From Mikania micrantha (lineage: Eukaryota; Streptophyta; Magnoliopsida; Asterales; Asteraceae): a stretch of 64,000 nucleotides of DNA. The position numbers were made by a program, and so were the translations under genes. The stretch is taken from NCBI GenBank assembly GCA_009363875.1, contig CM018682.1, positions 53,575,372-53,639,371 on the forward strand, written 5' to 3'. The notes beneath the pieces were generated by a model. It made no database searches. It was given only the letters and a program-made list of their open reading frames with translations, and was not told the DNA's origin. Shown here piece by piece: positions 35,181 through 44,094 of the stretch. Numbering within the stretch: the first letter of the stretch is position 1; each line of letters starts with the position of its first letter.

Positions 35181-35967
35181 TTTTTCTGATTTTAAGCAGC
35201 GAACCTTTTCAAGAATTACACTAGCCGAACCTTTTCCAATCAGACGAACCTTCAGATAACCAACCGAACCTTTTGAGCAGCGAACCTTGATTTTGGGCGA
35301 ACCTCCAACCAAGAGAACCTTGTAATCAGGCGAATCTTGAAACTCACGAACCCTTACACAGACGAACCTTGAATCAGGCGAACCTTGAAACTAGACGAAC
35401 CTTGAATCAGGCGAACCCTCAGCCAAACTATATCTCACGAACCTTCCAACAAAAACGAACCTTTAACGAATTTTGCACCCGAACCTCAGACGAACTATGA
35501 ACAGTAACCAGCGAACCTCTGGCGAACTATCACACAACTCTTGCCGAACCTTGACAGAACCTTTGCCGAACCTCGGTCGAACCTTTGCCGAACCTTGGTC
35601 GAACCTTCGCCGAACCTCTTCAGAAACACACAAACCTTCTGAAAAACACCTTCTAACAGCGAACCTTTCTGTTCAGCAAGTCACAGGTTTGTGGGACGAA
35701 CCTGTAGCGCAAAATTTGAAAATTTTGGGAGGGAAACCTTCCAAAACTTCAGAAAATCCTTCTCAAATTGTACCAAAATACTTCCAAATCTTCAATTATT
35801 GTAATTCAACAACAAATGAAGATAAAATCAGCCTCAAATAGCAATCAATCGGTCAAGAAAAGAAAACATTTAGCCATTAATGATCTTCAAGTCTTCAAAT
35901 CTTCAAAATTACTTGTATTCTTTGAATTTGTAGTGTAGAAATTCACCAAAAGCTTTGATACCACTGT
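35181..35967 (-). other. B leader between PBS and gag, with GAACCT array
   Basis: Non-coding leader of 0.8 kb. GAACCT recurs at least two dozen times between 35190 and 35710, all in the same orientation; the part nearest the PBS (35720-35967) lacks it. Open frames such as 35473-35841 come from the word array. Confidence 0.75.
35952..35963 (-). other. B primer-binding site (initiator Met tRNA)
   Basis: Minus-strand TGGTATCAAAGC, five bases inside the 5' LTR; one mismatch to the usual TGGTATCAGAGC. Confidence 0.85.
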
Positions 35968-36531
35968 TGATTTGGTGAAATCCAATCAGGATCGAATACG
36001 AAGTTCTACGAACTATCAATGATGTGCGGAATTCATAATTGATATGTATAGAATCAAAAGAAGACAAGCAATTCAATAATCAATCTTGTATATATCAACA
36101 AATGATTACAAGAGTTCACTCAGAAATACACAGATCTCACACAGAGAAAATCTCAGAAGGTTTGCTGAATTCTGTAAAAAGTTATGAAGAATTCAGACAT
36201 ACCTTCTATTTATACATACAGCTCAGCCGAACCTATTTTGGTAGTCGAACCCTAGGTTCGCCATCCGAACCCTAAGGTTCGCTGGGCGAACCCTTAGGTT
36301 CGCTGGGCGAACCCTTAGGTTCGCTAGGCAAACCTTGGTTGTCAAACCTAAAGGTTCGCCGAACCTTCTCTAGGCAATAGGTTCGCCGAACCTATCAATT
36401 CAATAGGTTCGCCGAACCTGCCTAGGTTCGTGGGCCAAACAAACCTATGGCAAACCTATTAGCCGAACCTTTCTAAAACTCAAAATAAATACAACTTTTG
36501 AATAGCAAACAATTACAAATGTGCACTAACA
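35968..36531 (-). repeat. B 5' LTR
   Basis: 564 bp, matching 22543-23065 with about 14 substitutions and an extra 41 bp of GAACCC/GGTTCG word copies near 36244-36300. TATA-like TATAAATAG on the minus strand at 36206-36214. Confidence 0.93.
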
Positions 36532-36536
36532 CTTGT
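36532..36536. other. Target-site duplication CTTGT of B (right)
   Basis: Perfect 5-bp match to 22538-22542. Confidence 0.9.
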
Positions 36537-37752
36537 CATCAAACTTGTGATTCGGCTCAGTATGGAGGAGAGTGCATGGACAACCAAATGATTTGAAGTG
36601 ACCAACTTTTGGCTTCTGATTGAAAAATATCTCATAGGGAGTCTTCTGATGGCGTTTGTTTAGCAGTGCTCGATTCTGAACATAACAAGCTGTGTTAACA
36701 ACCTCGGCCCAGAAGAATATAGGAAGTTTAGATTCAGACAACATAGTTCGGGCAGCTTCAATACGTGTTCTGTTTCTTCTCTCGGCAACACCATTTTGCT
36801 ATGGCGTACGCGCTGCACTGTACTGCCGGGCTATCCCCTTCCCATCGCAGAATTCAATGAGAGTCTGATTTCTAAATTCTGTGACATTATCGGTTCTGAT
36901 CACCTTAACCTTCAAGTTCTTCTGGTTTTCAATCAAGGTGATAAACTTCTTTAGAATCTCTGGTGTCTCATCCTTCTTGGCCAGAAAGAACACCCAAGTG
37001 AATCTTGAATAATCATCTGTCACCACCAGACAATACGATTTCTTCCCGATGCTCATAACATTAACCAGTCCAAAGAGATCCATATGAAGAAGTTGCAGAA
37101 TCGATGAAATAGAATTGAATAGCTTAGGCCTGTGGGGTCTCTTATGCTGCTTCCCCTTGGTACACGCGATGCATTTCTCAATTGTAGCGAAGTCTTTAGA
37201 GGGTAGACCGATGATGTGATCTCCCTTGGCAAGTCTTTTGAGATTCTTTAGATTTACGTGACCCAGTCGGCGATGCCATAACAAACAATCATGCTCCGAT
37301 GCCTTTGAGAACAGATAGGTGTTCTTAGTGAATGAATCTGAATTCATGTTGATAATGTATGCATTGTTGATTCTTGGAGTTCTCATCAGTATCCACTTCT
37401 CAGGTACAACAAAACTAGGCTTCAAAATAAGACTCTCCTTGTTTGTGAAGTGTGTGGAAAAACTCTTGTCACAAATCTGAGAAACACTCAATAAACTGTG
37501 ATTGAGCTCTTCAATATAGTACACGTCTTCAAAACTAAGAGTTCCATTGGTAACCGTTCCATTCATGCTAATCCTTCCTCCCTTGCCTCCAGCAAATGAT
37601 ACATATCCTCCATTGAATGGTGTAACTTCATGTAACTGAGAGAAATCCACAGTCATATGCCGGGAGCAGCCACTGTCTACATACCAAACATTTTTAAGCT
37701 TATTTGGCCGTCCCCGCATTTTACACACAATCAATGAGAGATAGGTACCCAA
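36537..37752 (-). pseudogene. Copia D protease and integrase
   Basis: One frame from 37752 to the B insertion, with a single TAG at 36799-36801. Protease motif VWYVDSGCSRHMTVDF; HHCC LWHRRLGHVNLKNLKRL...CIACTKGKQHK; MDLFGLVNVMSIG (the usual Pro after FG is Leu); a catalytic-site segment reading RTDNVTEFRN (Gly to Val); then NGVAERRNRT after the stop. The frame resumes at 22537 beyond B. Confidence 0.88.
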
Positions 37753-40326
37753 ACCATAGCAGGTTTAGTCACAAGAGATATAATGGGTTCTTTCTTGTGA
37801 ACCCCTTTTGATTTAACTGATTTGCCCTTATCAATCTTTGATCTTGCACCACTGCCATGGTTGACTGGTTTTAATGTGGTTCTTAAAGTTGGATCACGTC
37901 TCCAATATGACCTGTTTTTAATTTTTGAAAAGTTTGAATTTTGTTTTTGAAAACCAGATTGCTGATATTTGGATGACTTTGTCCTTTTGGCAGTGGATTA
38001 CTTTTGAGATTCTTTCTGAGGATTCACCCTAGGCTTTGAGGATTGGTCAGTCCTCATTGATTTGATAGAGGGTTTAGCCTTGGGTGTGACCTTCTGATTC
38101 TTTCCATAAAAGAATTCAGTAGGTCTGTGCAGACATTTTCTGGCAATGTGGCCTGGTCTACCACAAACAAAACAACATACCTTCGCATGAAATTCCTTAG
38201 GGTCAAAGGGTTTCACATCGTCACTGTGACTAGAAGAGGAGCTTGTAGAGTCTTGTTCCAATGACCTTGTTGGAACAAAAGGTTCACAGTTAGGGTTTAA
38301 CTTTGAACCCGCCTCTTTGGTGATTGTGGAATGACCCTTGAACTCATGATGCAAACGCGAAGATATTGTTTCCAAAATAACATTCTTCTTAACAAAAGTT
38401 GATTTAAAGTTTTTAGACATCTCATTTGTTTTAATTTTAAACTCATCAACTTTTAAAACAAAATCAGTGGTTGAAATAAAAGACGAAGTTCCAAAAGATG
38501 TTGAACAATCTGTGCTCTTCTCAGCACTTCTTTCTTCAATCTTCCCATCACACCTGCTTTGTTTAAATTATCTTCACACATCTCAGAATCATCAGAAATA
38601 TTGGGACTGGTCTCAATGGGATCTGCTGTCAATGAAACTGGTTTGTTAGAACCAGTGCTGAAATCAAACCTTCGGTCAGATTTCAACAACAGATCATCAA
38701 CAGATGTGCTGATATTGGGCATGATTGAATAATTATGGTTGAAAGGTGGTTCATACTCTTTATAACCTATGCCTTTACCCCTCTTTTCCCTGTATCGTAT
38801 GCTTACCATGTCTTCCAAAACCTTGCTTGAATAATCATATTTTTCACATTTTACTGAAGTTTTAGAAAGTTGAGTTTTAACTTGGTCCAACTCTAAGGTG
38901 AGTTCATCGATTTTGCGTCTAGCATCACGATAGTTGAACTCTTTATCACTTAAAAGTTCTTTAAGCCTTGCCACATCCCGACCCTCGGCTTGAAGTTTCC
39001 TTTTAAAAAGTCCTTCACTATTAAGAAATTCCGAGTTAAAGTATTTAAGTTTGGTTACTTCTTTGATTAGTGATTCATTATGTGACCTATACTTAAACAC
39101 TTTATCTATGCAAGAGGTAGAGAAAAGATTTTCAGTTACCTCCTTTTGCTTGTCATCCACCTTAGCCATGAAAGCGTGACTCAGAGTTAGCTCCAATTCC
39201 TGCACCTGATCACTCCAATCATAGGAGTCAGTTTCTTGAGTCACCAGTGCTTTAGATGAGCTAGCACCTCCTCCAGCAGCAGCAGTCACAGCCTTCTCTT
39301 CAGGCTTCTTCTCTAATTCATTAGGCACCTTTGGCTGCTTGCATTCTCTGGCAAAGTGACCCGGTTGATCACAGTTGTAGCACCGCAACTTTGACTTATC
39401 GAAGCCAAGTTTCTTTCCCGGGTTGTTTCCAAATCTATTCCTTCCATACCGTTTGATGAACTTCTTTTCCCGAAACACAACCATAGCCATCTGCCATGAG
39501 ATGTCCATCTCCTCAACATCTCCTGGATTTATCTACTCTAGATTAACCTGAGTAAGGTTGGCAGGTGCTAACTCTCCAGCTATGAATGCATTATAACTGT
39601 TCATAAAACCCTTAAACAGTAGCATATTTTCTTCACTCTCTGGACTGATCTTGGACACTGAACCAGCTTGCCCAGATGATAGAAATACAGCCTCAAATGG
39701 GATTGATTGAGATGAAGGAGTCTGATTGTGCTGCATCCCTGAGGCTTGAAGATTGATAGCTGACAGAAGAGCAGAGTTTTCTGACACATATGCAATGCCC
39801 ATTGAGCTGGAATGATTTAGTGCTCTCTGTTTATCATCCATATCATAGGAATTGATGATAGAGATCAGCTCACTTAAGGAGGTCTTGTACATGTCCTTTG
39901 TCCTTTTGATTGTAGTACAGTTCGAGTTCCAAGTGTAAGGCAGTGAGTTCAGGAGCTTCTTGTTCACTTCTCCTTTGGAAATTTCAATTCCAGAACTTGT
40001 CATCTCGGTCATCAGATGGGTGAATCTATTTGGCTGTGCTTCAAGGGACTCTCTTTTGATGTAATTAAACATGTTAAACCTTTGTCTCAGCATATCCTTG
40101 CGACTTTCTCGCATGTCCTCATTGCCTTCAAATTGTTCAACCAAAGCATTCCACAGTTCCTTTGTTGTCTTGTGTTCTTTAAAACCATGATCTACATCAG
40201 TCGAAAGAGCCATTGTGATTGATGCATAGGCCTTTTCATCCTTTTCCATCATCAGGATGTCATTGTCTGTGTACAACTCTGGATTTTTGGGAACAAGAGG
40301 ACCATTTATCTCGCTTTGGAAGGAAG
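37753..40326 (-). pseudogene. Copia D gag, 5' end removed by G
   Basis: From the G junction at 40326 one frame runs to 38453 with only a TAG at 39533-39535; further pieces at 38420-37998 and to 37753 are frameshifted. UBN2-type capsid region with ELWNALVEQFEGNEDMRESR; knuckle CYNCDQPGHFAREC near 39380; coiled-coil-like region 39200-38880; second knuckle CFVCGRPGHIARKC near 38170. The residues before FQSEINGPLV, the ATG and the leader are lost to the G/F rearrangement. Confidence 0.85.
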
Positions 40327-40634
40327 TGTAACACCAGTGCCAGAATCGTAACCGGAAAAGTAATTTGCACAGTAACTCAGACAAACTATGTGTAATTCAG
40401 TGTATGTCATAATCATATTATGCATCATTATCATTTTCATGTTATCAAAGAGCAAATTCAGAATTATTTCAGAGGAACAGAACTCAGAAACATGGTTCAC
40501 CAGTCAGATAATTATCTGGCAATACAGAACCATCACGTGATTATTTGTTAGGATTTTATTATGTATAAACGTATGTGAGACTTACAAAACAAAACAACAC
40601 GGATGTTGTTACGAGAATGCTAAATCGACGGATT

Positions 40635-40662
40635 ATTCGTATAGGTGACGATCTGTACGAAT
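40635..40662 (+). promoter_or_regulatory. Conserved 28-bp inverted-repeat module, copy in G
   Basis: ATTCGTA, 14 bases containing GGTGACGATC, then TACGAAT. The same module is at 55065-55092 in E and, inverted, at 52564-52591 in S. TGACG is the core bound by TGA-type bZIP factors; the role is inferred. Confidence 0.5.
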
Positions 40663-41394
40663 ATATCTGAAAGTTTAACGTTCTGAATGATATCTGATAA
40701 TTAGAAAACCATATTGAAAAGTATAGTTATCGTCGTATTCGTACAGGTGACGATTCGAAGAAATACGCGCGACGACTGTACGATTCGATTTTAAACAGTA
40801 AATTAAATATTTCTGAAAATTTAAACTAAACAAAAGATATTTAGTTAATTTATTAGGAATTACCACCTAGAATAAATTTTACAAACTTTATTTTTATAAG
40901 CCAAGATGTTTGTTACGAAAACGAAACGAAAATGACGTCTTACGCGAAACCGAGCGAAACCGAACGAGACCGAACCTACCCGGGTATTTTTGAACCATTT
41001 ATGAGGGCATTTACTTCCTTCATCTTCCCCACCTACCAGATTTTCCCCCAAATCTCGAGCTCTCTCTACTTTCTCTCTCTAGAACCTCAAGCCACACCTC
41101 CTTCAATTCTTCACGAAATCAAGCTATTTTGGTGTCAAAACAACCACTACAACTTGTAGAACACGAAAGTACAACCAATCTAAGCTTTCATCCGACTGAT
41201 TCGAGGTAAAATCCAAGATTTCTAGTTCGGTTTTAGGGTTTTCTAAATCCTAGATTCGAACCCATCTAGAACCGGTTTTACACCCTTCCAAGCTGTAGGA
41301 GTTACACACAAACATGCTTAGTATGTGTAGGAACAAACCCCACACAAACCCCTAGTGATTAGCTCGAAACCATGGCTGAACATATGGGAAAACT

Positions 41395-41700
41395 CGACTT
41401 GGCCGAATGGCCAAACCCAGCCCGCCGAATGGCTGCAGCCGAAGGACTTTAGGCTTAAAGGCCAAGGCCGAAGAAGCCTTCCCACCGAGTGAGCCTCATT
41501 CGGCCGAAGGGAGCCCATTCGGTCCTAGCCTCATTCTCCTCAAGCCTCCTTCGGGCCCTGCTACATTCGATCGGCTGATTTTCATTCGCCCAACCTCTTT
41601 CGGCCGAGACAGCCCTTCGCCCATCCACATTCGGTCAAGGCCAATCGGCCACACTGATTTGGACCAAGCAACACTCGGACATCTTTCATTAGGCCCACAT
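41395..41700 (+). repeat. Word-rich LTR cassette in G
   Basis: CCGAATGG, ATTCGGCC and CCGAAG words recur in variable context; GC-richer than the rest of the LTR. Open frames on both strands here are by-products. Confidence 0.6.
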
Positions 41701-42884
41701 GGCTCACACGTATGGTAGACTCCCTTTGGTCGGATACGTAGTGGTTGAGTTCGTGGCCTCATGCATGAGCCTCGTGCATGGGTCTCATGCATGGGAATGG
41801 AGTGTATAAATTAATGCAGGGGTCTCACACGTAAGGTGCATGCAAGGGAGGGAAAGTTTATTAGGGTTTATAAAACGAAATAACTCTTGGGGATTTAAGT
41901 TTAAATATAGAATCTAGCAAGGAAAGGTGATAACATGATTTTTTTAGGAGCTAAGGAACTATGTTTTCCTAATTAGTAATGGGATTTAATCGAGAATGTG
42001 TAATTGGGTTATCATACATAAACCTAATTAAAGAAACCATAGATTGGAGTTTTCAGGAATAACGGGTTCTTAAATGATGTATCATCTAAACAAGGGTTGT
42101 CAACTTCAACTTGGAATCAAACATTAGGAAAGGTTATAAAGGCTAAAGCAATAACAAGGAGTTGGAAATGTTGATTAAGTTATTAACACTTAGACCCTAG
42201 GAAAATCCATAAAGATATGTAACTAACCTAGATGGCTTATCTAAACCATCTAGTATTAGTTAATCAAAATATTGAAAAGAAATCACCTAGAAGTCAAGGT
42301 TTACTAACGGGCCCGAGGTTGGCCCATTGGGCTTAACCTAAGCCCATCATATTTTAAATATCTTTTTATTAAAAATATTTATGTTTTAATAAAAGAAATT
42401 AAATTGTAAGCTCTTCAAATTAAAATAAATGACTTTTAACTTAATGTTTAACTTAAATGGAATTAATTTAAAAACGTATTAATTAAAGACTTTAAATGAT
42501 TATTGTGGGATAAGGGTTTATAAATGGGTAATATGTTAGATTAGTTAGATGAAATCTTAAAAACACATTAGTAACATAGGACACTTAGTTGCACACCGAG
42601 ACCAAAACCCTAGTTTGCGTCTATTATAATGACTTATAGTATTCGAATCTCTTAAAACAACTCAGGTGCCGAAGATAATTAAGCCACAACTAACGAGCGC
42701 ACATTATCTGTGGTAGTTTCAGTCTTAGCAACACAGGTGAGTTCATTTTTCCCTTTTCAAACTATTTTGTTTTACTTTGGGACTGAGAAACATGTCAAAT
42801 TGTTTTATAAAAAATGCATTATATAATTGTTGTCATGTTTTATTAAATGCTTACTAATTTATGTTATTAAATTATGTTATATAA

Positions 42885-43061
42885 TTGGCAAGTTTAGCCC
42901 TTCAAACTTTAAACTAGTTAACTTATTTAACCAACCTAATTAAGTTAGTTACTAGTTAACTATAATACCCAAATGTTATTATATTATTATCACAACATAA
43001 TTTAAAATATCATAACATTTACTTATTGACACATACGTGACCGTTAAAACTGGTCGTTACA
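42885..43061 (-). repeat. F 3' LTR fragment
   Basis: Matches 54333-54509 with about two substitutions. Missing its other 2.1 kb at the junction with G. Confidence 0.88.
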
Positions 43062-43065
43062 AATT

Positions 43066-43076
43066 CTCCTCCCCTT
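43066..43076 (-). other. F polypurine tract
   Basis: Minus-strand AAGGGGAGGAG just before the 3' LTR, preceded by the family's GGGGACGAAACC. Confidence 0.85.
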
Positions 43077-43101
43077 ACAAAGGTTTCGTCCCCGAAACCG
43101 T

Positions 43102-44094
43102 TTATACATCAAAAAGGAAAGGATAAAACTTTCTCATTTCATCTTCTGACTCCCACGTGGCGTCAGATCCCCTTCTATTCTTCCATTGAACCTTCACCTG
43201 ATTCAATGACTTGTTTCTCAACTGTTTGACCTTTCTATCTAATATAGCTACCGGCTTTTCCACATAGTTCAACTTATCATCAATTTCCAAGTCTTCTAGT
43301 GGCACATAAGCCGATTCGTCAGCCAAACATTTTCTCAAATAAAACACGTGGAACGTGTTATGAATTCCACTCAACTCATCTGGTAGCTCAAGGCGATAAG
43401 CAACCTCGCCAATTCGAGCTATAATTTTGAATGGCCCAATGAAACGTGGGCTTAACTTCCCTCGCTTTCTGAAACGTATAACACCTTTCCAAGGAGAAAC
43501 CTTTAACAACACAAAGTCTCCCACTTGGAACTCGATAGGCCTCCTACGCTTATCAGCATAAGATTTCTGACGGTCTTGTGCCGCCTTCAAATGAGCTCGA
43601 ATCTGATCTATACATTCATTTGTTACTTTAACTACCTTTTTATTGGCTAGTTCTCGTTGCCCAACTTCTCCCCAACACACAGAAGTACGACATTTTCTCC
43701 CATACAACATTTCATATGGAGGCATTCCAATACTGGAATGATAACTGTTATTGTATGAAAACTCGGCTAAAGGTAGATAATCATCCCAACTACCTCCAAC
43801 ATCAATTATGCACGCTCGTAACATATCCTCTAACGTTTGAATGGTTCTTTCACTCTGGCCATCGGTCTGAAGATGATACGCCGTGCCTATCAACAATTTT
43901 GTACCTAATTCTTCCTGAAAATTTCTCCAGAAATGAGAAGTAAATCGAGTGTCTCGATCAGAAACAATTGTTACTGGCACACCATGCCTAGACACGACTT
44001 CTCTAACATATGTTTCAGCCATTTTCTCAGAAGAATAGGATTCACGAATAGGTAAGAAATGAGCACTCTTTGTCAACCTATCCACGATGACCAT
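43102..44094 (-). CDS. F integrase catalytic core end and chromodomain
   Basis: 330-codon frame continuing pol after a one-base deletion at about 44092. Catalytic residues in SDRDTRFTSHFW and in YHLQTDGQSERTIQTLED; the second catalytic Asp lies in the former, the Glu in the latter. GPFKIIARIGEVAYRLELP is the GPY/F region. The end, IFVK-like to FYPFLFDV, is a chromodomain with the aromatic WKNRRG and ATWE positions, which marks the chromoviruses and is thought to direct insertion into marked chromatin. Confidence 0.92.
   Translation of the reverse strand: MVIVDRLTKSAHFLPIRESYSSEKMAETYVREVVSRHGVPVTIVSDRDTRFTSHFWRNFQEELGTKLLIGTAYHLQTDGQSERTIQTLEDMLRACIIDVGGSWDDYLPLAEFSYNNSYHSSIGMPPYEMLYGRKCRTSVCWGEVGQRELANKKVVKVTNECIDQIRAHLKAAQDRQKSYADKRRRPIEFQVGDFVLLKVSPWKGVIRFRKRGKLSPRFIGPFKIIARIGEVAYRLELPDELSGIHNTFHVFYLRKCLADESAYVPLEDLEIDDKLNYVEKPVAILDRKVKQLRNKSLNQVKVQWKNRRGSDATWESEDEMRKFYPFLFDV

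Larger units (their letters stand above)
22543..36531 (-). mobile_element. Copia element B, complete Sirevirus-like, 14.0 kb
   Basis: Minus strand, inside the integrase of D. LTRs 22543-23065 (523 bp) and 35968-36531 (564 bp), perfect CTTGT target duplication, PBS 35952-35963, PPT 23066-23076. In sense order: leader with GAACCT array, gag, PR, INT, RT, RNase H, 2.2-kb spacer, extra ORF of about 1,160 codons. LTRs differ by about 14 substitutions plus a 41-bp length change from word-repeat copies. Several frameshifts make it inactive, but all parts are present. Confidence 0.93.
40327..42884 (+). mobile_element. Truncated gypsy LTR G (E family)
   Basis: Begins TGTAACACCAGTGCC inside D gag and runs about 2.56 kb, aligning with the E LTR (54918-57200) and with the reverse complement of S (52892-50340). 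It stops at 42884, where F's LTR sequence begins, so the 3' 1.6 kb and any interior are lost. The LTR cassette at 41395-41700 is rich in TTCGGCC-type words. Confidence 0.82.

Noticed and set aside
35473..35841. 122-codon plus-strand frame
   Set aside because: Antisense to the B leader and composed of the GAACCT word array.
41407..41792. Open frames on both strands in LTR G
   Set aside because: Produced by the stop-poor word cassette; similar false frames occur in S (50973-51288) and E (55741-56156).
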